From NCBI GenBank assembly GCA_945888565.1, contig CAMDAL010000055.1, positions 1-14,940 of the forward strand: 14,940 nt of DNA, read 5' to 3'. Source of the DNA: Devosia equisanguinis. GTDB taxonomy: Bacteria; Pseudomonadota; Alphaproteobacteria; Rhizobiales; Devosiaceae. The translations under genes and the position numbers were made by a program. Of this stretch, positions 6,889-13,500 are shown piece after piece; positions within the stretch are counted from its first letter, which is position 1; each line of letters opens with the position of its first letter. The notes beneath the pieces were generated by a model. That model saw only the letters and a program-made list of their open reading frames with translations. It had not been told where the DNA came from and did no database searches.

Positions 6889-7413
6889 TCACCCGCCCGG
6901 CCGAAAGCTCGCCACTATCGAGTTCCGTGTCTCGATGCGTCCCGCCCCGATCAAATCGAGGCAATAGGGGATGGCAGGAAACACTGCAGCAAGACAGACC
7001 TCTATCGAGCGCGGCTTGCCGGGCAGGTTCACAATCAGCGTGCTGCGGCGTGTTCCGGCAGTCTGCCGCGACAAGATCGCGGTCGGAACGGTCTCGAAAC
7101 TGATCCGCCGCATGACTTCGCCAAATCCCGGCAGTTCCTTGTCCAGCACCCCGGCCATAGCCTCCGGCGTCAGATCGCGCGGTGCAGGTCCAGTTCCTCC
7201 GGTCGTCAGCACCAGGTCAACGCGATCGCGGTCGCAAAGATCAATCAACGCGTCTTTGACCTGCTCCACCCCATCGGCGACAATACGACGCTTGGCTTGC
7301 CACGGGCTGGAGATCGCAAGTTTCAGCCAGGCTTCGATCGCTGGTCCGCTCAGGTCCTCATACTCGCCACGGCTGGCGCGGTCGGAAATGGTCAGAATCC
7401 CGATCGTGACCAT
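6889..7413 (-). CDS. mogA: MogA, molybdopterin adenylyltransferase
   Basis: The 174-residue protein begins MVTIGILTISDRASRGEYED. It carries the nucleotide-binding motif TTGGTGPAPRDLTPEA at 70-85, then PGFGEVMRRIS and VPTAILSRQ (109-117), then IVNLPGKP. The last segments fit MogA better than MoaB. MogA adenylates molybdopterin using ATP before molybdenum is inserted. The ATG at 7413 is chosen because AGGGGG lies about five bases upstream. A GTG at 7419, overlapping the moaA stop, would add two residues and is the alternative. The gene is the last intact member of the nar operon and would supply cofactor for NarG. A 227-base gap separates it from the broken nnrS. Confidence 0.93.
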   Translation of the reverse strand: MVTIGILTISDRASRGEYEDLSGPAIEAWLKLAISSPWQAKRRIVADGVEQVKDALIDLCDRDRVDLVLTTGGTGPAPRDLTPEAMAGVLDKELPGFGEVMRRISFETVPTAILSRQTAGTRRSTLIVNLPGKPRSIEVCLAAVFPAIPYCLDLIGAGRIETRNSIVASFRPGG

Positions 7414-7415
7414 GC

Positions 7416-8423
7416 TCACCCCCCTAGGACCGACATGTGACGGCCTATGCCATTGACCCCTGCCTGACCGATGCGGAAGCCGTGGCGCTCGGGTTTGCGC
7501 ATCAGCGCGTCGCGGATCGCCAAATCCAGCTGTCTTGCCGGTTCGGTACCCGCAAGCGCTGGCCGGAGGTCAACCGACCCCTCGTGCCCCATGCAGGTGT
7601 AGAGCCGCCCGTTGCTTCCCACGCGCACGCGGTTGCAGGTCGCGCAGAAATTGCAGGACAGCGGTGTGATAAATCCAAGCAGGCCGCCGGTCTGCTTCAC
7701 CTCGACATATTGCGCGGGACCGCCGGTCTTGCGCTCGAGTGCCGATAGGCTCCACTTGTCGGACAGCTGCTTTCGGAACTCGGTCAGAGAAAGATACTGG
7801 TCGGCCCTGGAAGTGCCGGTTTCGCCGAGTGGCATGGTCTCGATCAACGCCAGCGCCATGTCGTTACTATGCGCGTAGCGCAGCAGCCGCTCGAACTGCT
7901 CTTCGATGACGCCGCGGAGGGCGACCGAGTTGATGCGGATGGAAAGACCAGCGCGTCGTGCCGCCTCGATACCCTCGAGGACGTCCGATAGCTCTCCACC
8001 GCGGGTGATTTCCCGATACTGGTCAGGATCAAGCGTATCCAAAGACACATTGATCCGTCTCACACCGCAGTCGGCCAGCGTCTCGGCGAGCCGGGCCAGT
8101 TGCGAGCCGTTGGTGGAGACTGTGATCTCGTCGAGCCGTCCCGCGGCCAGGTGCCTCGCAAGACCTCGCAGCAGTTCCGGGAGGTCCTTGCGCACCAGCG
8201 GTTCACCGCCTGTCAGCCTGATCTTGCGCACGCCACCGGCAACGAACGCCTCGGCGATTCGATCCAGCTCTACCACTCCGAGCAAGCTCTTGCGCGGCGT
8301 AAAGATCATGTGTTGCGGCATGCAATAGGTGCAACGCAGATCGCAACGATCGGTGACGGACAGCCTCAGGTAGGTGACCGGGCGGCCAAAGCCATCAACA
8401 AAGGGGCGCGTATCAGTGGTCAT
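7416..8423 (-). CDS. moaA: MoaA, radical SAM GTP 3',8-cyclase
   Basis: The 335-residue protein has the radical SAM motif C27-x3-C31-x2-C34 in TDRCDLRCTYCMP. It then has LTGGEPLVRKDL, VSTNGS, and RINVSLDTLD. The second cluster motif lies near the C-terminus, in LSCNFCATCNRVRVGSNGRL followed by a third cysteine in YTC. It ends in Gly-Gly, as MoaA needs for GTP binding. It converts GTP to 3',8-cyclo-GTP, the first step of molybdenum cofactor synthesis, acting with MoaC, which is not in this window. The ATG at 8423 fits the family start and overlaps the upstream carbonic anhydrase gene by 11 bases; an upstream in-frame start near 8465 would add non-conserved residues. Co-expression with narG makes functional sense. 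Confidence 0.95.
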   Translation of the reverse strand: MTTDTRPFVDGFGRPVTYLRLSVTDRCDLRCTYCMPQHMIFTPRKSLLGVVELDRIAEAFVAGGVRKIRLTGGEPLVRKDLPELLRGLARHLAAGRLDEITVSTNGSQLARLAETLADCGVRRINVSLDTLDPDQYREITRGGELSDVLEGIEAARRAGLSIRINSVALRGVIEEQFERLLRYAHSNDMALALIETMPLGETGTSRADQYLSLTEFRKQLSDKWSLSALERKTGGPAQYVEVKQTGGLLGFITPLSCNFCATCNRVRVGSNGRLYTCMGHEGSVDLRPALAGTEPARQLDLAIRDALMRKPERHGFRIGQAGVNGIGRHMSVLGG

Positions 8424-9045
8424 GAGGTTCCCGCTGCTCAAGCGTGCCGGCCTGTGCGGGGCCAAAGTCGCACTTCAGATCGCGGAGCAACCCGTCCGAG
8501 AGCCCATAGATCCAACCATGCACCTCGACCATGCTTCCCCGGCTCCACGCTGAGCGCAGGATAGGCGTTCGCGCCAGGTTGTTAACCTGAGCTCGCACCG
8601 ACAGTTCGCTGAGCCGATCGTTCCGATCGTCGACCGACCGCACTTCTGTGATCTGCGCGGCAGAGTCCTCGGCAATGTCCCGGACGGGTTGCAACCAGTG
8701 GTCCACGATTCCGTGTCGATGAGGTTCCATCGCGGCGCGAATGCCTCCGCAACCATAGTGCCCGCACACGATGATGTGCCGCACCTCGAGCAACTCTACT
8801 GCGAACTCCACCACTGACAGGAGATTGAGGTCGCTCCGGTGCACCAGGTTTGCGACGTTGCGATGAACGAACACCTCACCCGGCTTCAGGCCGGTGATGA
8901 CGTTAGCGGGGACGCGGCTGGCGGAGCACCCGATCCACAGGTACTCGGGCCGCTGCAGCGCGGCGAGGCGGCTGAAGAACTCCGGGTCCTCCCGACGGCG
9001 TATCTCGCTCCAGTTGCGATTGTTATGAAGCAGGTCAGTGAGCAC
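8413..9045 (-). CDS. Beta-class carbonic anhydrase-like protein with altered catalytic motif
   Basis: The 210-residue protein aligns throughout with E. coli Can-type beta-carbonic anhydrases: EYLWIGCSASRVPANVITGL (34-53), VFVHRNVANLV (58-68), VCGHYGCGG (93-101), and VEVHGWIYGLSDGLLRDL near the end. The three zinc ligands C40, H96 and C99 are present. The usual C-S-D-S-R motif reads C-S-A-S-R: the Asp of the Asp-Arg dyad is Ala42, codon GCC instead of an expected GAC. That residue controls the zinc-bound water or hydroxide, so activity may be lost or changed. The start is GTG at 9045, with only a weak ribosome-binding site; 39 bases separate it from the hemerythrin-like gene. The stop overlaps moaA. 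A CO2/bicarbonate role within a nar operon is inferred, not shown. Confidence 0.88.
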   Translation of the reverse strand: MLTDLLHNNRNWSEIRRREDPEFFSRLAALQRPEYLWIGCSASRVPANVITGLKPGEVFVHRNVANLVHRSDLNLLSVVEFAVELLEVRHIIVCGHYGCGGIRAAMEPHRHGIVDHWLQPVRDIAEDSAAQITEVRSVDDRNDRLSELSVRAQVNNLARTPILRSAWSRGSMVEVHGWIYGLSDGLLRDLKCDFGPAQAGTLEQREPHDH

Positions 9046-9084
9046 GTTGGACCACTCGTGAGGACGTGCCGGCGGAGCCGGTGA

Positions 9085-9633
9085 TCATGATGGCAAAGCC
9101 GCGCGCGGCGAGCGTGCCCGGTGGTTGCGCATCACATTGCCCAGCCATTTGAGGTCCTCCCCGCTTAGCCTTCGACGCGCTACCGGAAGAACGACGACAT
9201 TCTCGATCGAAATATGCTCTCGTTCGGCGGCAACGAAGGTCCGAATGACCCCCACCCCGTTCCGGACAGCCCAATGCCCCCCTTCGAGGCGTGTCAGCTC
9301 ATCGGCCACCCGGTTGACGGTGGCGAAGCTGGTCCGCTGCCTTCTGATCACATCCTGAACCCCGTCTTCCGGGGTGGTGCGCTCGAGCAGCAAGGGAAAC
9401 AATCCCTGTCTCTCGTCGGCTATGTGGGTGAGAAAGTCGCTGAAAAGGAAGGACCGGCACGTCTCGAGCGCCGCTGGGCCGACTTTCGTTCCCGATCCGA
9501 CAACATCCAGTACATTGCACAGAACACGGCACCGGAAGTTGTCAGCGAAGATGAACGCGAGTGGATCTGAGAGGTGTTCGGACGGCACCTCTTCGCCCAA
9601 CATTCGCATCAGCGAAGAGAGGTCGCGCGTCAT
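9085..9633 (-). CDS. Hemerythrin HHE-like domain protein
   Basis: The 182-residue, probably cytoplasmic and largely helical protein resembles bacterial hemerythrin-like (HHE) proteins. The helices carry PLAFIFADNFRCRVLCNVLD (24-43), FLFSDFLTHIADERQGLFPL (62-81), RQRTSFATVNRVADELTRL (98-116) and AAEREHISIENVVVLPVARR (135-154). Ligand-like residues H70, E74, H140 and E144 are present. At residue 32 (ADN) and residue 107 (TVN) there is Asn where I expect His from family memory, so a full di-iron site is doubtful. Hemerythrin-like proteins bind O2 or sense or detoxify NO and O2; the function here is unknown. The ATG at 9633 shares one base with the upstream stop (TGATG), so translation is coupled. 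Confidence 0.72.
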   Translation of the reverse strand: MTRDLSSLMRMLGEEVPSEHLSDPLAFIFADNFRCRVLCNVLDVVGSGTKVGPAALETCRSFLFSDFLTHIADERQGLFPLLLERTTPEDGVQDVIRRQRTSFATVNRVADELTRLEGGHWAVRNGVGVIRTFVAAEREHISIENVVVLPVARRRLSGEDLKWLGNVMRNHRARSPRAALPS

Positions 9634-10538
9634 CACCGGAACCCGCCGGACTGATGCGCACTTCCATCCATGGCGACGCCCTCAATGGTAGCGCGGCTGG
9701 AAAGAACGCCAATGAATTGCGCCACTGCGCGGCTCCAGCTGGTCGCTTGAAGATGAAGCGAGATACGGTCCTTGGCCACCTCGAACGGCAGCCGTCGCCC
9801 CAAGATTCGACGATGGAGTTCGATGATGTGAAATCCATACCTCGATCGTACCGGCTGGCTCGACAGTTCACCCTCGCGCATCTCAGCCAGCGCGCGTTCA
9901 AACTGCGGCACCGTACTGCCAGCAGTCAGTTGCCCCAGCGCTCCGCCATTCTCCCGCGATGTGCAGGCGGAGTGAACCCTGGCGAGTTCCCCGAACCGTG
10001 TCGGTTCAGCCACCAGCTGCCGGATGAGCTGCAGGGCGAACGTCTCCTGGTGGGCTACCTCGGCAGGGTCGGCCCCTGACGGAACGTGGATGAGGATATG
10101 ACGGGCCTCCCAGATGTCCTTGCTGCGCAGGGTTTCGGGGTGGGCATCGTAATATCGCCGGCACTCGACGTCGGTGGCTACCGGCGTCACGATCCGGCTT
10201 TCGAGCAACGCCCGAACAAGGGCGTCCTCTTCGGTCTCGAGACGTCCCTTGCCATCCCGCGTCGGCGTGCAGGGAACCTCTTGTGCTCTGGCCTCGGCTA
10301 GAAGCAGCTCGCGAACCACCAGTGCTTCTGCGGCAACGCGGTACGCCTCGGCGGCAGAACCGGCGGGGTGCTGCTGCGCTTCTGCGCTGATGGCAGCATG
10401 GGGGATCTCGACACCGTTCACCGAGACAGTCGTTCGCTGACGGACCGGCGGGGGCGGCACTTTCACTCGAGCCGCCGGGACCGCGCTGCTGGCAGGACCT
10501 TCAGCGGGACGGCCAAACTCGATCAGGGGAGTTGTCAT
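9633..10538 (-). CDS. Parvulin-type peptidyl-prolyl isomerase, NifM/PpiC-like
   Basis: The 301-residue protein has a proline- and alanine-rich N-terminal 35 residues, then TVSVNGVEIPHAAISAEA (38-55), as seen before the helical part of NifM and PpiC proteins. A parvulin domain covers about 144-243: EARHILIHVPSGADP, FGELARVHSACTSRENGGAL (182-201), TVPQFERALAEMREGELS (209-226) and RSRYGFHIIELHRR (231-244). No signal peptide is seen, so it should act in the cytoplasm. By analogy with NifM helping nitrogenase iron protein, it may help fold or mature NarG or NarH; this is inference. The ATG at 10538 lies 10 bases after the narI stop. The frame stays open upstream to 10619 but would overlap narI with unrelated sequence. 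Confidence 0.85.
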   Translation of the reverse strand: MTTPLIEFGRPAEGPASSAVPAARVKVPPPPVRQRTTVSVNGVEIPHAAISAEAQQHPAGSAAEAYRVAAEALVVRELLLAEARAQEVPCTPTRDGKGRLETEEDALVRALLESRIVTPVATDVECRRYYDAHPETLRSKDIWEARHILIHVPSGADPAEVAHQETFALQLIRQLVAEPTRFGELARVHSACTSRENGGALGQLTAGSTVPQFERALAEMREGELSSQPVRSRYGFHIIELHRRILGRRLPFEVAKDRISLHLQATSWSRAVAQFIGVLSSRATIEGVAMDGSAHQSGGFR

Positions 10539-10548
10539 GGTCGGTGCC

Positions 10549-11247
10549 TCACTCGGCCGGGTTGCGCTTGGTGCGGACGACCTGATAGCCGGGGCGCCAG
10601 AGATAGCGAACCGGCGCACTCAGCATGTGGACGAGCCGCGAAAACGGGAACAGGACAAAGATCGTCAACCCAAGCGTGATGTGCAGCTTGAAGAGCAGGT
10701 TGGCATCAGCGACGTAGCTTGCCGCGGCAGGATTGAAGGTGAAGATGCCTTGCGCCCAGTTCATGAATTTGACCATCTCTTCGCCGTCCAGATGCTGCAT
10801 CGACACAACAATGGTGCTGAGCCCCAGCGCGAGCTGCAGCCAGAGGATGAGGATGATCAGGTTGTCCGAAACGCTGGATGCCTTGCGCACGCGCGCATCG
10901 AAGAAGCGGCGATTCACCAGCAGCGTGGCGCCAACGATCCCCATCACGCCAGCAACCCCGCCCAGGCTGATGGCGATGAGCTGCTTGGCGCCATGGGTGA
11001 CCCCAAGCATTTCCCAGAACCACAGCGGCGTCAGCAGGCCCACCAGATGTCCCGCAAAGATCAGCAGCACACCGACATGGAACAGCAACGAGCCCCACAT
11101 CAGCTGACGGCGACGCAGCAACTGGCTCGACCCCGACCGCCAGCTGTAGGGTTCGCGATCATAGCGGATTACCGAACCAACCCCCAGAACCACGAGGGCA
11201 ATGTAGGGATAAATGCCGAACAACAGCGTGTTGAGGAACTCGCCCAT
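10549..11247 (-). CDS. narI: NarI, cytochrome b subunit of membrane nitrate reductase
   Basis: The 232-residue protein has five hydrophobic segments, matching NarI (E. coli about 225). Its haem b ligands are H57 in LLFHVGVL, H67 in FAGHLVGL, H189 in LFKLHITL and H207 in SRLVHML. Each is one or two positions off the E. coli ligands H56, H66, H187 and H205. The N-terminus MGEFLNTLLFGIYPYIALVV fits the family. NarI oxidises quinol at the outer face of the inner membrane and passes electrons through two haems to NarH. The ATG at 11247 follows the narJ stop by one base, with GGAG about nine bases upstream inside narJ. Confidence 0.97.
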   Translation of the reverse strand: MGEFLNTLLFGIYPYIALVVLGVGSVIRYDREPYSWRSGSSQLLRRRQLMWGSLLFHVGVLLIFAGHLVGLLTPLWFWEMLGVTHGAKQLIAISLGGVAGVMGIVGATLLVNRRFFDARVRKASSVSDNLIILILWLQLALGLSTIVVSMQHLDGEEMVKFMNWAQGIFTFNPAAASYVADANLLFKLHITLGLTIFVLFPFSRLVHMLSAPVRYLWRPGYQVVRTKRNPAE

Positions 11248-11248
11248 C

Positions 11249-11962
11249 TCAGAGGTCTCCTATGATTTCCGGACGAGGCGCCGGGCGTTTTGCAGCCCGC
11301 AATTGCGTGCGCAGCCGGTCGGGACCGCAGGCATCGTTGCCCGGCCCGCCACCGAAGGTCACCGCTTCCTCGTTCCAGACGGCGTCCAGCGCCTTCAAGT
11401 CGTTCGGATCGTGCTCTGGCAGTTGCAGCAGCTGTTCGACAGCCTGCGCATCCGCCGTCGTTCCCGCAATAGCCTCCAGCACGAGGATGGCATTGGCGTA
11501 GATACTGCCGCGCTTCTCTAGCCGCGCTCTCAGTGCCGAAAGGATGTGCAAGGTCTGCCCGAGCAGATTGTGCACCTCCTCGGACGACTGTGTAGACAGG
11601 TACTCAAGGAAAAGCGGCAGGAAGTCGGGCATCTCCTCGGCGCTTATATCAAGCCCCTGCAACTCATACATTTGCGCAAGGTCGACCATGGCCTGGCCGC
11701 GATCGCGGCTTTCCCCGTGAACATGCTCGAACAGATGCAGGGACAGCGTCCGGGTGCGGTCAAAGAGCATCACATAGCGTTCTTCGGCATCATACAGGTC
11801 CAGACCGGCGAGGTCGTTGACCAGCGCATCCAGCCATGCCTTCTCCCGTCCCCCTGTCATCAGATCGCTGCGAATGGCGTCGCGCAGCTCCGGGGCGGCC
11901 GCCAGCAGATCGGCGGTCGGATAGGAAAGCAGAAGGGAGACGATCTTCAGAGCATTGGGCAT
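11249..11962 (-). CDS. narJ: NarJ, nitrate reductase assembly chaperone
   Basis: The 237-residue protein opens MPNALKIVSLLLSYPTADLL, typical of NarJ. It contains the conserved block YVMLFDRTRTLSLHLFEHVH followed by GESRDRGQAMVDLAQMY, then EMPDFLPLFLEYLS. NarJ binds the NarG N-terminus and is needed for insertion of the molybdenum cofactor and for membrane attachment of NarGH. It is not part of the final enzyme. The ATG at 11962 shares one base with the narH stop and is preceded by GGGAGG seven bases away. The frame is open further upstream but that stretch overlaps narH and is not NarJ-like. Confidence 0.96.
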   Translation of the reverse strand: MPNALKIVSLLLSYPTADLLAAAPELRDAIRSDLMTGGREKAWLDALVNDLAGLDLYDAEERYVMLFDRTRTLSLHLFEHVHGESRDRGQAMVDLAQMYELQGLDISAEEMPDFLPLFLEYLSTQSSEEVHNLLGQTLHILSALRARLEKRGSIYANAILVLEAIAGTTADAQAVEQLLQLPEHDPNDLKALDAVWNEEAVTFGGGPGNDACGPDRLRTQLRAAKRPAPRPEIIGDL

Positions 11963-13500
11963 CACGTGCCTCCCTTCATGAGGTCTACCGGGGTGGTGAC
12001 GCGGGCACGCTTGGCGCCGAAGAGGTCCGGCGCCGAAGTGCCACCCGAGCAACCATTGCCGAACGAGAAGCCGCAGGACCCGCGCTCATCATAGACATCC
12101 TCGCCAAGCTCTCGATGGCTTGTCGGAATGACGAAGCGGTCCTCGTAGTTGGCGATGGCCATCAGTTGGTACATGTCCTCGATCTGCTGATTGCTGAGGC
12201 CGACGCGCTGGCCCATCGCATCATCGATCACGCCATCTACGGTCTTGGCGCGCATGTAGCCGCGCATTGCCAGCATGCGTTCCAGCCCGAGGAGAACCGG
12301 CTCCTCCTTGCCCGCTGTGAGCAGGTTGGCCAGGTAGCGCACTGGAATTCGGAGCGAGCGGACGTCCGGCATGTTCTCGCTGTCGACGCCGATCTTGCCC
12401 GAGGCCGCAGCCGACTGCACAGGCGAGAGCGGCGGCACATACCAGACCATCGGCAGCGTGCGGTACTCGGGGTGGAGCGGGAACGCCACCTTCCAGTCCA
12501 TCGCCATCTTGTAGACTGGGGAGTTTCGAGCGCCTTCGAGCCATGCTTCGGGGATGCCGTCCTTGCGCGCCTGTTCGATCACGTCCGGATCGTGGGGATC
12601 GAGGAAGACCGAGAGTTGCGCCTCGTAAAGATCCTTTTCGTCAGGCGTTGCCGCCGCTTCGGCGATGCGATCGGCATCATAGAGCAGCACGCCCAGGTAG
12701 CGGATACGGCCTACGCAGGTTTCCGAGCATACTGTCGGCTGACCCGCCTCGATCCGCGGATAGCAGAAGGTGCACTTCTCTGACTTTCCCGACGACCAGT
12801 TGTAGTAGATTTTCTTGTAGGGACACCCCGAGATGCACATGCGCCAGCCACGGCATTTTTCCTGGTCGATAAGGACGATTCCGTCCTCCTCGCGCTTGTA
12901 GATGGCACCCGACGGACAGGACGCAACGCAGGTCGGGTTGAGGCAGTGCTCGCACAGCCGCGGCAGGTACATCATGAAGGTGTTTTCGAACTGGCCGTAG
13001 ATCTCGGCCTCGACACCCTCGAAGTTGACGTCCTTTGAGCGCTTGGAGAACTCGCCGCCGAGGATTTCTTCCCAGTTGGGACCCCACTCGATTTTTTCCA
13101 TGCGCTCGCCTGAGATCTTCGAGCGCGGGCGAGCGGTCGGGAACGCCTCGAGTTCCCCGGCGTTCTGCAGGTGCCCATAGTCAAAATCGAACGGCTCGTA
13201 GTAGTCGTCGATCTCCGGCAGGTCAGGGTTGGCGAAGATCTTTGCCAGCACCCGCCATTTGGCACCGATCTTCGGCTCTACCTTACCGTTTGGCTTTCGG
13301 ATCCAGCCGCCATTCCACTTCTTTTGGTTCTCCCATTCCTTGGGATAACCGATGCCGGGCTTGGTTTCGACATTGTTGAACCAAGCATATTCAACGCCTT
13401 CGCGATTGGTCCAAACGTTCTTGCAGGTCACCGAGCAGGTGTGACACCCGATGCATTTGTCGAGGTTGAGCACCATGCCGATTTGCGCGCGGATCTTCAT
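11962..13500 (-). CDS. narH: NarH, iron-sulfur beta subunit of nitrate reductase
   Basis: The 512-residue protein has the four cluster-binding groups of NarH. The first is C16, C19, C22, C26 in KCIGCHTCSVTCKNVW. The second is C183, C186, C191, C195. The third is C216, W219, C222, C226, where Trp replaces one cysteine and so gives the 3Fe-4S cluster. The fourth is C243, C246, C258, C262. It starts MKIRAQIGMVLNLDKCIGCH, as in E. coli. NarH carries electrons from NarI haem to the molybdenum site in NarG and faces the cytoplasm. The ATG at 13500 overlaps the narG stop as ATGA, with GGAGG eight bases upstream. An upstream in-frame start at 13542 would lie inside narG and is unlikely. Confidence 0.98.
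   Translation of the reverse strand: MKIRAQIGMVLNLDKCIGCHTCSVTCKNVWTNREGVEYAWFNNVETKPGIGYPKEWENQKKWNGGWIRKPNGKVEPKIGAKWRVLAKIFANPDLPEIDDYYEPFDFDYGHLQNAGELEAFPTARPRSKISGERMEKIEWGPNWEEILGGEFSKRSKDVNFEGVEAEIYGQFENTFMMYLPRLCEHCLNPTCVASCPSGAIYKREEDGIVLIDQEKCRGWRMCISGCPYKKIYYNWSSGKSEKCTFCYPRIEAGQPTVCSETCVGRIRYLGVLLYDADRIAEAAATPDEKDLYEAQLSVFLDPHDPDVIEQARKDGIPEAWLEGARNSPVYKMAMDWKVAFPLHPEYRTLPMVWYVPPLSPVQSAAASGKIGVDSENMPDVRSLRIPVRYLANLLTAGKEEPVLLGLERMLAMRGYMRAKTVDGVIDDAMGQRVGLSNQQIEDMYQLMAIANYEDRFVIPTSHRELGEDVYDERGSCGFSFGNGCSGGTSAPDLFGAKRARVTTPVDLMKGGT

Noticed and set aside
6473..6967. Plus-strand open frame across the start of nnrS and the gap to mogA
   Set aside because: It is rich in Pro and Arg, has no family resemblance, and the conserved NnrS segments lie on the opposite strand.
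10537..11265. Open frame of 242 codons on the plus strand opposite narI
   Set aside because: It is antisense to narI, is rich in Gln, Arg, Glu and His as expected for a complement of membrane-protein codons, and has no recognisable domain.
11836..12783. Open frame of 315 codons on the plus strand opposite narH and narJ
   Set aside because: It covers two clear genes on the other strand, and its composition is that of a shadow frame.
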